Positions 1 through 8,258 of a stretch of DNA of 42,502 bases are shown here, in pieces. The translations under genes were made by a program, and so were the position numbers. The notes beneath the pieces were generated by a model. The model saw only the letters and a program-made list of their open reading frames with translations. It was not told the origin of the DNA and ran no database searches. This DNA comes from Verrucomicrobiales bacterium (GTDB lineage: Bacteria > Verrucomicrobiota > Verrucomicrobiia > Limisphaerales > Palsa-1400). The stretch covers positions 1-42,502 of the forward strand of contig PLGF01000147.1 of assembly GCA_003138485.1 (NCBI GenBank), in the 5' to 3' direction. How positions within the stretch are numbered: position 1 is the stretch's first letter; each line of letters starts with the position of its first letter.

Positions 1-1640
1 TCGAGCACATCACCGCCCTGGTCGCCCTCTATCGCCCGGGGCCGATGGACCTGATCCCCGATTTCATCAAACGCCGCCACGGCGAGGTGAAAATCGAATA
101 CGAGCACCCGCTGCTCGAACCGTTGAGCCGGGAAACCTACGGCGTGCTGATTTACCAGGAACAAGTGATGCAGGCCGCGCAGGTGCTGGCCGGCTTCACC
201 CTGGGCGCGGCCGACTTGCTGCGCCGCGCCATGGGCAAAAAAAAGCCCGCGGAAATGGCCCGGCAGCGCGAAGCCTTTGTCAAGGGCTGCGCCAAAGTCA
301 ACAATATCCCCGCCCCCAAGGCCAATCAGATTTTCGATTTGCTGGAAAAGTTCGCCGGCTACGGTTTCAACAAGTCCCACGCCGCCGCTTATGCCGTCGT
401 CGCCTATCAAACCGCCTGGCTCAAGGCCAATTATCCCGTTGAGTTTTTCAGCGCGATGATGACCAACGACATGAATGACATGGCCAAGTTGAGCATTCTC
501 ATCGCCGAGGCGCGCCTTTTTGGCATTGAAGTCCTGCCTCCTGATGTCAATCAAAGCGGCGTCTTTTTCACTCCGGGCCGGGGCGCTGCCATCCGCTTCG
601 GTTTGGCCGCCATCAAGGGCGTCGGCCAGGTCGCGGTGGAGAGCCTCCTGGCCCCGCGGCAGGCGGGCCAATTCAAGTCGCTGGCCGACCTTTGCCAGCG
701 GGTTGATGGCCGCACCGTCAACCGCAGGGTGTTGGAAGCCTTGATTAAATCCGGGGCCTGCGATTGCTTCGGCGAGAATCGCGCCACGATGTTCGCAAAA
801 ATTGACCGCGTGCTGGCGCGCGCCGCCGGCATTATTCAAGACCGCCAGCGCGGGCAGGACACCCTTTTTGGCAAGCTGGAGGAACGGGCCGATGACAAGC
901 CCGAACCGGAAAAGCAACTGCCCGAATGGCCCCAGCACGAATTGCTCGCCCACGAACGCGAGCTGCTGGGCTTTTATGTCACCGGCCATCCCTTGACCCC
1001 CTTCGCGCCCATCCTGGAAAAGTATGCCTTGCACACCACCGGCCAACTGGCCGCCCTGGCCAATCACACCATGACACGCATCGGCGGCCTGGTGACCGAG
1101 GCGCAAAAAGGCGTTTCAAAAAAGACCGGCAAACCCTACGCCATGGTGACGCTGGAAGATTTGGCCGGCTCCGTCCAAATTCTCTGCCTCAATGACAATT
1201 ACGAAAAATTCATCCACCTCATCACGCCCAACGCCGCCCTCCTCGTCACCGGCGAGGTCAATCGTTCCGAGGACAAGCCAAAGATTTTCCCGCAGGAAAT
1301 CGTCCCCCTGCAAGACGCGCCCCACCTCTACACCAAACAAGTCCATCTGCGCCTGCAAACGGCCCATTTGACCCCGGCCGATCTGGAAGCGGTCCGGGAG
1401 TTGAGCGGGGCTTACCCGGGCAAGTGCCCGTTATTTCTGTGCCTGAAGTGGCCCGGCGGCGAAGTCGTTTTTATCGAAGCGCACCAGAGGTACTCCGTCA
1501 AGCCATCCGCCGCGTTGCAACAGGCCGTGGACGAAAAGTTCGGGGAAGACACTTACTACGCCAAAGTGGATGCGACCCTCCCGCAACGCGCCGCGCGCCA
1601 GTGGGAAAAGAAGTTCAACGGCGGCAACGGCGGTGAATAA
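1..1640 (+). CDS. dnaE: DNA polymerase III alpha subunit, C-terminal part (5' end outside window)
   Basis: This is the catalytic subunit of the replicative DNA polymerase, cut by the window edge. The frame is open from base 3, so the ATG at 45 (inside ALYRPGPMDLIPDF) is internal and not a start. Visible parts, numbered from that ATG: the family-typical stretch YQEQVMQAAQVLAGFTLGAA near residues 37-56 followed by LLRRAMGKKKPAEM; FAGYGFNKSHAAAYAVVAYQ near 103-122; a helix-hairpin-helix DNA-binding segment (RFGLAAIKGVGQVA) near 186-199; and an OB-fold (RIGGLVTEAQ...GKPYAMVTLED...VQILCL) near 345-385. The PHP domain and palm aspartates of full-length DnaE (about 1150 residues) would lie upstream. 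The C-terminus is intact and ends in TAA. It converges with the rhodanese gene across a hairpin. No frameshift is seen. Confidence 0.97.
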   Translation, partial: EHITALVALYRPGPMDLIPDFIKRRHGEVKIEYEHPLLEPLSRETYGVLIYQEQVMQAAQVLAGFTLGAADLLRRAMGKKKPAEMARQREAFVKGCAKVNNIPAPKANQIFDLLEKFAGYGFNKSHAAAYAVVAYQTAWLKANYPVEFFSAMMTNDMNDMAKLSILIAEARLFGIEVLPPDVNQSGVFFTPGRGAAIRFGLAAIKGVGQVAVESLLAPRQAGQFKSLADLCQRVDGRTVNRRVLEALIKSGACDCFGENRATMFAKIDRVLARAAGIIQDRQRGQDTLFGKLEERADDKPEPEKQLPEWPQHELLAHERELLGFYVTGHPLTPFAPILEKYALHTTGQLAALANHTMTRIGGLVTEAQKGVSKKTGKPYAMVTLEDLAGSVQILCLNDNYEKFIHLITPNAALLVTGEVNRSEDKPKIFPQEIVPLQDAPHLYTKQVHLRLQTAHLTPADLEAVRELSGAYPGKCPLFLCLKWPGGEVVFIEAHQRYSVKPSAALQQAVDEKFGEDTYYAKVDATLPQRAARQWEKKFNGGNGGE

Positions 1641-1651
1641 CCGGGTTTTAA

Positions 1652-1718
1652 AACAGAAGGAAACGAAGGAAACCAAGAAGCCTTGGAAATCTCTTCGTTC
1701 CCTTCGTTATCTTCTGTT
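1652..1718. terminator. Long imperfect inverted repeat between convergent genes, probable bidirectional terminator
   Basis: The arms at 1652-1673 and 1697-1718 are 22 bases each and pair with three mismatches. They are purine-rich on one side (AACAGAAGGAAACGAAGG) and pyrimidine-rich on the other. The right arm covers the stop codon of the minus-strand rhodanese gene, and the left arm starts 12 bases after the dnaE stop. The position suggests a shared terminator. There is no clean T-run, so it could equally be a dispersed intergenic repeat. Confidence 0.5.
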
Positions 1719-2109
1719 ACGTCTTTGAACCCGGCTCGGTTTTCTCGCCCGCGTCCTTCCAACCCATGATGCCGGCCGTCAAATGCTTGACGTTTTTGTA
1801 GCCGAGCTTTTTGGCGGCATCAGCGGCGGCTTGATAGGCGTGACATTGTGGATTGCCGCAATAGGCCACCACGAGCGCGTCCTTGTCCTGGGGCAGGACG
1901 CTGGCCAGGTTATCTTTCTTGGTGGAATAGTCAATGGCGCCGGGGATATGTCCCTTTTGCCACGACTCCGAGCCGTTGGCGTCGAGCAACACGACATGGC
2001 TGGAAGCCATGGCCGTCTTGAGATCGCCAATGGTGATGGTGGGGAATTCGGCCGCGTAAACGCTGGCCGCGACAATAAACGCTGAAGCAAAAACAACTAA
2101 TTTTTTCAT
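1717..2109 (-). CDS. Exported single-domain rhodanese-like protein
   Basis: A 130-residue protein with a Sec signal peptide (MKKLVVFASAFIVAASVYA, likely cleaved after A19 or A20) and one rhodanese domain. The domain shows the substrate-loop aspartate region VVLLDANGSESWQKGHIPGA (39-58), the active-site loop YCGNPQCHAY with candidate catalytic C84, and the closing GIMGWKDAG motif (113-121). Rhodaneses handle sulfane sulfur; here the protein would act outside the cytoplasm. C89 in the active loop is a second thiol, so a redox or persulfide-carrier role is possible. The gene is monocistronic, convergent with dnaE, and has a strong Crp/Fnr-type palindrome 42 bases upstream of the ATG. No clear Shine-Dalgarno is visible. 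The family is certain; the physiological substrate is not known. Confidence 0.9.
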   Translation of the reverse strand: MKKLVVFASAFIVAASVYAAEFPTITIGDLKTAMASSHVVLLDANGSESWQKGHIPGAIDYSTKKDNLASVLPQDKDALVVAYCGNPQCHAYQAAADAAKKLGYKNVKHLTAGIMGWKDAGEKTEPGSKT

Positions 2110-2150
2110 AAGGCTGGAAACCTAGCACGCCTGAATCCACAATGCAACAT

Positions 2151-2174
2151 AAATTGTGAACAAAATCACAATTT
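2151..2174 (-). promoter_or_regulatory. Crp/Fnr-family operator-like palindrome upstream of the rhodanese gene
   Basis: The arms AAATTGTGA (2151-2159) and TCACAATTT (2166-2174) are perfect 9-base inverted repeats separated by six bases. This is the TGTGA-N6-TCACA geometry of Crp-type sites. A second palindrome, GAACAAAA (2158-2165) / TTTTGTTC (2173-2180), overlaps it. The nearest downstream gene is the rhodanese on the minus strand (ATG at 2109). Which Crp/Fnr paralogue binds, and whether it activates, cannot be read from the DNA. Confidence 0.6.
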
Positions 2175-2288
2175 TTGTTCAGGACGGATTTTTCGCGGGG
2201 AGGAATGGTTCCCATGGCCGCGGAGCGACGGCGGAAATGAGCCGGACACGCGGTGTCTGGAGAACGCCTTTTAAAAGACCCCGCCGCT

Positions 2289-2316
2289 CTTGACGAACCG
2301 GGATGCTTCCGTCAAG
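2289..2316 (-). terminator. Hairpin downstream of the ferredoxin gene
   Basis: The stem CTTGACG (2289-2295) / CGTCAAG (2310-2316) has seven pairs and a 14-base loop. It starts eight bases past the ferredoxin stop on the minus strand. A short T-run (CTTTT) follows only after a GC-rich stretch, so this is a weak terminator call. If real it would close the nuo-ferredoxin transcription unit. The rest of 2110-2288 holds no gene and only the palindromes listed separately. Confidence 0.35.
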
Positions 2317-2323
2317 CCGGGGA

Positions 2324-2563
2324 TCATGCCTGGTCGCCGTTGTCGCCGATGGCTTCAACGGGGCAGCCTTCCTTGGCTTCCTTGCATTGGGCTTCTTCCT
2401 CGGGGGTGCCGGGTTGCTTGAAGACGTAAGAATAACCTCCATCGTCGCTGCGGGTGAAATTGGCGGGGGCCGTTTCGCGACAGAGATCGCAATCAATGCA
2501 TTGATTGTCAACGTAGTATTTGCCCGCGACGTTGTCGGGATATTTATTTGCAATGTCAGCCAT
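2324..2563 (-). CDS. Small single-cluster [4Fe-4S] ferredoxin
   Basis: A 79-residue soluble electron carrier. Cysteines C22, C25 and C28 (QCIDCDLCRE) plus C67 in the CPVEAI motif form one [4Fe-4S] site of the CX2CX2C...CP type. The second cluster of clostridial 2[4Fe-4S] ferredoxins is missing. A fifth cysteine, C60, has no obvious disulfide partner. The middle segment (DGGYSYVFKQPGTPEEE) is acidic and typical of monocluster ferredoxins. The gene lies 67 bases behind nuoN on the same strand with no visible terminator between them, so co-transcription with the complex I genes is plausible. An electron donor or acceptor role near complex I is an inference. Confidence 0.93.
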   Translation of the reverse strand: MADIANKYPDNVAGKYYVDNQCIDCDLCRETAPANFTRSDDGGYSYVFKQPGTPEEEAQCKEAKEGCPVEAIGDNGDQA

Positions 2564-2630
2564 AAAATTCTTTTGTAAACTTCTTCCAGGGGAGGACTAT
2601 AACCGGCTCAGGGGAACAAGAGCAAGCCTT

Positions 2631-4082
2631 TTAGAATTTCAGCGCCTTGACCGCCTCGGTTGCGCCGGCCAAAACCGCCCCGGGCATGACGCCCAGATAA
2701 ATCATCGCCACCAGGCACACGGCCAGGGGGATTTGCACCCGGGCCGGAACAATAATCGGGGAAAGGTCCGGCGGGTCCTTGGCCCAATACATCACCCGGA
2801 TCACCGCAAAATAATAATAGAGCGAAATCACCACCCCGATGACGGCCACGCCGGCCAGCCAGTAACTCCGGAAGCTTTCGGGGCTTTCAGCCGCGCCGCG
2901 TTCGATGAGCGCCCTGAACAGCAGGAACTTTCCCAGGAACCCCGCCAATGGCGGAACGCCCGCCAGTGAAACCATCGCCAGCGCCAATGCCCCGGCCAGC
3001 AACGGCGAGCGACGGCTCAATCCGGCCAGCGCCCCAATGTCCTCGTTGTCGCGCATGACCACGCATATCACCAGGAAGGCGGCGGCCAGCGTGAATAAAT
3101 ATCCGGCCAGATAATACAAAACCGCCGCCGCGCCGGAGGCGTTGACCGCCGCCACGCCCAGCAGCAAATAGCCGGCATTGGCGATGCTGGAATACCCCAG
3201 CAACCTTTTCAAATTGCGCTGCGGGATGGCGCAGAGGTTGCCATAGAGAATCGTCACCGCGGACGCCAGCATCAGCAATTTGCTCCAGTGCGCCGCCAGG
3301 ACGGGGGCGGCGACAAACAAGACCCGCAGCAGCAGGACGAAGCCTGCGGCTTTCGAGCCGATGGCCAGGAGGGCCGTCACCGGCGTCGGCGCGCCCTGAT
3401 AGACATCGGGCGCCCACATCTGCAAGGGGAAAGCGGCGATTTTAAAGGCCAGGCCCAGCAGGACCATGAGGAGGCCCAGCCAGTAGAGCTTGTCCTGGGC
3501 GAGCCGGACGCCTTCGGCGTTGAGGGCGGCGAAATTGGTGGTGTTGCCCACGCCAAAAATCAGCGCGATGCCAAAGACCAGGAAGGCCGCCGCCAGCGCG
3601 CTCAAGATCAAATACTTGACTCCCGCCTCCAGCGACGGCAGCCGCGACCGCTGGAAACTCACCAGGACGTAGAAGCTGACGGACATCAATTCCATGGCCA
3701 CAAAGAGCAGCACGAAATCGTTGGCCGAGGCCGCGAACATCATTCCCGCAAGCGCGATCAGCAAGATGACGTTGAATTCGCCGAAACCCAGGGCCAGGCG
3801 CTCGCGGTATTCCACGCCCATCAACACCACCAGGACGCCCACCGCCAAAAAGAGGCGCTTGAAAAACAACGCCAGCCCGTCCCGCGCGAACATGCCGCCG
3901 CAACCGACGACCGGCGGGCCGCCGGACATGTTCCAGCTCAGGGCCAGAATGAGCAGCAGGCCGATGGCCGCGGCCAAGCCGAGCCGGCCCGTGAGAGCGG
4001 GCGGGGTCCACAGGTCGATGAGCAGCAGCGCCAGGGCCAGCCCGATCACCCCCAGTTCCAATGTCAGGAGGGAAAGATTCAT
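2631..4082 (-). CDS. nuoN: NADH-quinone oxidoreductase subunit N
   Basis: An antiporter-like membrane subunit of respiratory complex I, 483 residues and the normal family length. It is hydrophobic throughout and begins MNLSLLTLELGVIGLALALL. The Mrp-type core is recognisable: FVLLFVAMELMSVSFYVLV carries the TM5 glutamate, AFPLQMWAPDVYQGAPTPVT is the broken-helix signature, and GSKAAGFVLLLR carries the TM8 lysine. GYSSIANAGYLLLG and GFLGKFLLFRALIE follow in the C-terminal half. The ATG overlaps the nuoM TGA as ATGA, showing translational coupling. It is the last nuo gene before the ferredoxin. No residue anomalies were noticed. Confidence 0.97.
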   Translation of the reverse strand: MNLSLLTLELGVIGLALALLLIDLWTPPALTGRLGLAAAIGLLLILALSWNMSGGPPVVGCGGMFARDGLALFFKRLFLAVGVLVVLMGVEYRERLALGFGEFNVILLIALAGMMFAASANDFVLLFVAMELMSVSFYVLVSFQRSRLPSLEAGVKYLILSALAAAFLVFGIALIFGVGNTTNFAALNAEGVRLAQDKLYWLGLLMVLLGLAFKIAAFPLQMWAPDVYQGAPTPVTALLAIGSKAAGFVLLLRVLFVAAPVLAAHWSKLLMLASAVTILYGNLCAIPQRNLKRLLGYSSIANAGYLLLGVAAVNASGAAAVLYYLAGYLFTLAAAFLVICVVMRDNEDIGALAGLSRRSPLLAGALALAMVSLAGVPPLAGFLGKFLLFRALIERGAAESPESFRSYWLAGVAVIGVVISLYYYFAVIRVMYWAKDPPDLSPIIVPARVQIPLAVCLVAMIYLGVMPGAVLAGATEAVKALKF

Positions 4083-5620
4083 CGGCGGCGCAGGATGGGG
4101 ATGGGGCTGGAAGCGGTGTCCGTCGGATCGGCTCCGATGGATCGGACGACGGGTCCGACGCTGATTTTGATGTTGTCAGTCAGCAGCCGCGGGAAACAGC
4201 CAAAGATGATCAAGCCGGCCAGGAGCAGGCCGAAGGGGAACTTGCGCCACAGATTGGGCGCGTCGGGCGCCTCCGTCCAGGTCTTGTCGCCATGCCAGAT
4301 TTGGCGGATGGCGCGCAGCATGTAAATGCCGGCGATGACCAGCGCGCCCCAAATCGCCAGGGCGGTGACGACGGCGGAGCGGTCCCAATTGCCGAAGAGA
4401 ACCAGCGCCTCGCCGGGAAATCCGGCGAAACCGGGCAGGCCGCAGCCCGCCAGCATCGCCATGATCATAACCGTGCCGATAAAGGGCAACCGGCTCAACA
4501 ACCCGCCCATTTCCCCGATGTTGAGCGTCTTGACTTCGTCGCGCAAGTAGCCGCTGAGGGCGAAGGTCAGCGCGGCCAGAAAACCGTGGGCGACCATGAC
4601 CAGCACCGTGCCCGTCAGGCCGATCAAGCTCAAGCTGGCAATGCCCAGGAATGCGAAGCCCATGTGGGCGACGCTGGAATTGCCGATGAGCAGGTTCAGA
4701 TCGCGCTGGCGCATGGCGACCATCCCGCAATAAAGGATGTTGCCCAGGCAGAGGGCCGACAAGACATAGACCCACTTTTGCGCTTCGTCGGGCATGAGAG
4801 GCAGGGCGACGCGGATGAGGCCGTACAGCCCGAATTTCTTCACCACACCGGCGTGGACCATTGCGGTGGCGCTCGGCGCGGAGCCGTAGCCCGGCGGCGC
4901 CCAGGAGTGGAAAGGCCAGAGCGCCACCAAGATTCCAAAGCCAAAGAGGAGCGTGGGGAAAATCCAATGCTGCGCCCCCGGCGGCATCGGGTGGGCCTTG
5001 AACCATTTGGTCAACTCGACGAGGTCAAAACCAACCGTCGCGCGCTGGTCAACAGGCAATTGCAGGTAGATGCCCAGGAAACCGAGCAAGACGAGCAAGG
5101 CCCCGGCGCTGAGGTAAATCGTGATCTGAAAGGTTGCGTAAGTCTTGTCCTCGCCCCGGCCCCACAACCCGATCATAAGGAAGGTCGGCACCAGCGCCAG
5201 CTCGTGCAGGAAGTAGAAGAAAAAAAGGTCCAGCGATGCGAACGAGCCGAGAATCCCCCCGCCCATGAGGAGGAGCAGGATGTAAAAGTCCTTTTCACGG
5301 TCGGCAATCCGCCAGGAAACGCAGGTGGCCGCAAAAAGCACCACCGCCCCCATCAAGATCAGGCCCAGATTGATGCCATCCACGCCGACGTGGTAACTGA
5401 TGCCCAGACTCGGCGCCCAAGCGTGTTGTTCGACGAACTGATACCCCCGCACCGCCTGCCCCGGATCGAACGAGCAAAACATCCAGATCGCCGTGAGCAT
5501 CGAGACAAACGTCGCCAGCAACGCCAGGCTGCGAATGACAAAGCGGTAGTTGCGCGGGACAAGCCCGATCAAGAGCGCGCCCAGCAATGGCACAACAAAT
5601 ATGACAGTCAGTGGCGACAT
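4079..5620 (-). CDS. nuoM: NADH-quinone oxidoreductase subunit M
   Basis: The second antiporter-like proton-pumping subunit, 513 residues. FFYFLHELALVPTFLMIGLW holds the TM5 glutamate, and GVVKKFGLYGLIR holds the TM8 lysines. Later stretches (GNSSVAHMGFAFLGI, GFPGEALVLFGNW) fit the family. One segment is atypical: the usual P(L/F)HTWLPDAH.EAPT region reads WPFHSWAPPGYGSAPSATAM, so the LPDAH acid and histidine are replaced. Flanking motifs are intact, so this looks like a lineage variant and not damage. The ATG lies two bases after the nuoL stop, and the 3' end overlaps nuoN by four bases. The product is integral to the cytoplasmic membrane. Confidence 0.97.
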   Translation of the reverse strand: MSPLTVIFVVPLLGALLIGLVPRNYRFVIRSLALLATFVSMLTAIWMFCSFDPGQAVRGYQFVEQHAWAPSLGISYHVGVDGINLGLILMGAVVLFAATCVSWRIADREKDFYILLLLMGGGILGSFASLDLFFFYFLHELALVPTFLMIGLWGRGEDKTYATFQITIYLSAGALLVLLGFLGIYLQLPVDQRATVGFDLVELTKWFKAHPMPPGAQHWIFPTLLFGFGILVALWPFHSWAPPGYGSAPSATAMVHAGVVKKFGLYGLIRVALPLMPDEAQKWVYVLSALCLGNILYCGMVAMRQRDLNLLIGNSSVAHMGFAFLGIASLSLIGLTGTVLVMVAHGFLAALTFALSGYLRDEVKTLNIGEMGGLLSRLPFIGTVMIMAMLAGCGLPGFAGFPGEALVLFGNWDRSAVVTALAIWGALVIAGIYMLRAIRQIWHGDKTWTEAPDAPNLWRKFPFGLLLAGLIIFGCFPRLLTDNIKISVGPVVRSIGADPTDTASSPIPILRRR

Positions 5621-5622
5621 TC

Positions 5623-7446
5623 TTAGTGCAACAGCATGAAATAAAGCACGACCGCGATGCCCGCGGCGAAAAGCAGGGTGTAGGTTTGCAGGTTCCCCGT
5701 CTGCGCCAGACGCAACGCGCGCCCGGTCAATTCCGCCGTGCCGTGCAGGGCGCGGATGACCAACTTGAGGACGAAATCAAGGGCATTGGCGGCCTTGGCC
5801 AGGCTCTCCTGCGTCAGGTCGATGAGTTCGGCGTAAATTTCGTCAAAGTAAAACTTGTGCCGCAGAAGGCCGCAGGTCCATTGCATTTGGGCGGGCAGCG
5901 GATCGGACTGGGCCTTGAAGTAAAGGGCGAAGGCGGTGACGGCGCCGGCGGCAAAGGCGGCAAAGCCGAACCCCGCAGCCTTGATGAAGAACGATGCCGC
6001 CTCCGGTGCCGGCGCGAATTGGGGCGCGAGAAACTGCTCAATGCCAAAAAAACCGCCAAAGATCGAAGCCGCCGCCAAAACAAACAGCGGAACAACCATG
6101 ATGAGCGGGGATTCATGCGCGTGGCCGGCCGCGTCGGATTTGGACCGGTTGAAAAACACCACCAGGATCAGCCGGAACATGTAGAACGTTGTCAGAAACG
6201 CCACGAATATCCCAACGGCAAACAAGGTTGGGCTTTTCTCGCAGGCCAGCGCCAGAATGGCATCCTTGCTAAAGAAACCGCTGAAAGGCCAGAGGCCGCA
6301 CAAGGCCAGCGCGCCGGCCAGGAATGTCCAGAAGGTGAGAGGCATCCGCTCCTTGAGCCGCCCCATTTTCCAGATGTCCTGCTCGTGGCTCATGCCGTGG
6401 ATGACCGAGCCGGCCGCCAGAAACAGCAGCGCCTTGAAGAAGGCGTGCGTCCCCAAGTGGAACATCGCCGCGGGCGGTTCGCCCAAACCGACCGCCATGA
6501 CCATGTAGCCGAGTTGGGAGAGGGTGGAATACGCCAGAATGCGTTTAATGTCGTCCTGCTGCACGGCGATCAAGCCGGCCATGAGAGCGGTCAACCCGCC
6601 TATCCAGGCAATGATTTGCAGGGCCGGCACGTTAAAAATAAAGAAGACACGGCATATCATGTAAACGCCCGCCGCCACCATCGTCGCCGCATGGATGAGC
6701 GCGCTGACCGGCGTGGGGCCTTCCATCGCGTCCGGCAACCACACATGCAGGGGGAATTGCGCCGATTTGCCCACCGCACCGCAGAATATCAGCAGTCCCA
6801 CCCCCGTCGCCGCCGCGTCAAACAACTCCGGGTTGCGCATCATCTCTTCCCTCACCCGGATGAAGTCCATCGTGCCCGCCATTGACCAGACCAGGATGAT
6901 GCCGGTGAAAAACCCGAAGTCACCGAGGCGATTGGTCAGGAACGCCTTCTTGGCGGCGTCCGCCGCGGCGGGCCGCCGGTGCCAGAACCCGATCAGCAAA
7001 TAGCTGCACACGCCGACCAACTCCCAGAAGATAAACATCTGGAAAAAATTCCCGCTCAGAACAACGCCCAGCATCGAAAAAGTGAACAGGCTCATGCACC
7101 CGAAAAATCGCGGGTAACCCGGATCGCCTTTCATGTAGCCGACGGAGTAGATGTGGATGACCGCGCCCACGCCGGTGACGATCAGCACCATGAGCAGGCT
7201 CAGGGCATCGAACCGCAGGGCGAAGTCGATGGTCAGATGGCCAACCCGCAGCCAGTTGAACTTGGCGGAGAGCATCGCGCCCCCCAGGAACTGCGCGAGA
7301 AGGTCCAGGCTCAGTATGAACGAAACCACCACCGCGCCGACCGAGACCAGCGCGCTCAGGCGCGGCTTCCCTTGGAGGAACAGCGCAATCAGAACCGCCG
7401 CCAGAAGCGGCAGGAAGAGGATCAGCCAGGGGAGCGGGTCGTTCAT
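5623..7446 (-). CDS. nuoL: NADH-quinone oxidoreductase subunit L
   Basis: The distal antiporter-like subunit of complex I, 607 residues. Conserved landmarks: IVTGVGAVIHIYSVGYM, FIFWELVGVCSYLLIGFW with the TM5 glutamate, GKSAQFPLHVWLPDAMEGPT with the broken-helix signature, LAYSTLSQLGYMVMAVG and THAFFKALLFLAAGSVIHG. The C-terminus continues after residue 500 with a long, partly amphipathic segment (FYFDEIYAELIDLTQESLA) and a final transmembrane helix (AGIAVVLYFMLL). This matches the lateral helix HL that ties NuoL to NuoM and NuoN. Two bases separate it from nuoM and three from nuoK. Length and motifs are normal. Confidence 0.97.
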   Translation of the reverse strand: MNDPLPWLILFLPLLAAVLIALFLQGKPRLSALVSVGAVVVSFILSLDLLAQFLGGAMLSAKFNWLRVGHLTIDFALRFDALSLLMVLIVTGVGAVIHIYSVGYMKGDPGYPRFFGCMSLFTFSMLGVVLSGNFFQMFIFWELVGVCSYLLIGFWHRRPAAADAAKKAFLTNRLGDFGFFTGIILVWSMAGTMDFIRVREEMMRNPELFDAAATGVGLLIFCGAVGKSAQFPLHVWLPDAMEGPTPVSALIHAATMVAAGVYMICRVFFIFNVPALQIIAWIGGLTALMAGLIAVQQDDIKRILAYSTLSQLGYMVMAVGLGEPPAAMFHLGTHAFFKALLFLAAGSVIHGMSHEQDIWKMGRLKERMPLTFWTFLAGALALCGLWPFSGFFSKDAILALACEKSPTLFAVGIFVAFLTTFYMFRLILVVFFNRSKSDAAGHAHESPLIMVVPLFVLAAASIFGGFFGIEQFLAPQFAPAPEAASFFIKAAGFGFAAFAAGAVTAFALYFKAQSDPLPAQMQWTCGLLRHKFYFDEIYAELIDLTQESLAKAANALDFVLKLVIRALHGTAELTGRALRLAQTGNLQTYTLLFAAGIAVVLYFMLLH

Positions 7447-7449
7447 GCG

Positions 7450-7758
7450 TTATAATCGCAACGTCGCCAAATCCTCCACATGCGTGGTTTGGCGGCGGCG
7501 GTAAAGGGCCACAATCAGAGCCAGGCCGACGGCCACCTCGGAAGCGGCGACGGCTATGATGAAGAAGACGAGGACCTGGCCGTTGAGATTGTTGTTGAAA
7601 CGGGAAAAGGCGGCCAGGGCGAGGTTGGCGGCGTTGAGCATCAATTCCAGCGACATGTAGATGACCAGGATGTTGCGCCGCACGATGACACCGAGCAAAC
7701 CGAGGCAGAACAGCAGCGCGCTGACCACCAGGTATTCTTGAAGCGAGACGGCGTTCAT
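7450..7758 (-). CDS. nuoK: NADH-quinone oxidoreductase subunit K
   Basis: A small three-helix membrane subunit, 102 residues, homologous to MrpC and ND4L. Both buried glutamates needed for proton coupling in the family are present: the one in [14 protein letters not shown] and the one in [19 protein letters not shown]. The start [20 protein letters not shown] is standard. The ATG overlaps the nuoJ stop by four bases, and three bases separate its stop from nuoL. The short C-terminal tail ([12 protein letters not shown]) is polar, as usual. Confidence 0.96.
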   Translation of the reverse strand: MNAVSLQEYLVVSALLFCLGLLGVIVRRNILVIYMSLELMLNAANLALAAFSRFNNNLNGQVLVFFIIAVAASEVAVGLALIVALYRRRQTTHVEDLATLRL

Positions 7759-8258
7759 CGCAGGTCCTTTTTGCTCAGGAGCACCGCTCCGATCATCGCC
7801 ACCAGCAGCAGCAACGAAACCAGCTCAAAGGGCAGCGCGAAATTGGCGAAAAGATTCTTCCCCAGCGCGATCGTCGAACCCTCCGCCACGTTGCTCTCCA
7901 GGCCCAGGCCGACGCGGGAGTGCCGCATGGCGCCGATCATTGCCAGCGCGATCACCCCCGTGGCCACCGCTCCCAGAACGACCGCGGCCAGCTTCATCCG
8001 GCGCCGCTCCTCTTCTTTCAAATCCAGGAGCATGATGACAAATACAAAAAGCACCATCACCGCGCCCGCGTAAACCAGGACTTGCACCGCGGCCAGAAAG
8101 AAGGCGTGAAGGAGGACAAACAGCCCGGACATCGAGAGGATGGTCAGGAACAAGAACATCGCGCTGGTGACGGGGTTGCGCGTGAACGGGTTGGCGATGA
8201 CCAGCCCGCCGCACAGCAGCGTCAGCCCGGCAAAAATGTAAAAGAAAACCGGTTCCAT
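7755..8258 (-). CDS. nuoJ: NADH-quinone oxidoreductase subunit J
   Basis: A membrane subunit of 167 residues, with about five transmembrane helices and homology to ND6. The third helix, [20 protein letters not shown], carries the YAGA..VLF motif that forms the pi-bulge linking the quinone site to the proton channel. A loop with [11 protein letters not shown] follows. The last helix ends in SKKDLR. The gene ends in a four-base overlap with nuoK and starts directly at the nuoI stop with no gap, so translation is tightly coupled. It is somewhat shorter than some homologues but complete. Confidence 0.95.
   Translation of the reverse strand: MEPVFFYIFAGLTLLCGGLVIANPFTRNPVTSAMFLFLTILSMSGLFVLLHAFFLAAVQVLVYAGAVMVLFVFVIMLLDLKEEERRRMKLAAVVLGAVATGVIALAMIGAMRHSRVGLGLESNVAEGSTIALGKNLFANFALPFELVSLLLLVAMIGAVLLSKKDLR

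Noticed and set aside
4061-5626. Plus-strand open frame of 521 codons antisense to nuoM
   Set aside because: Shadow of a membrane protein gene; highly charged, repetitive composition without any recognised motif.
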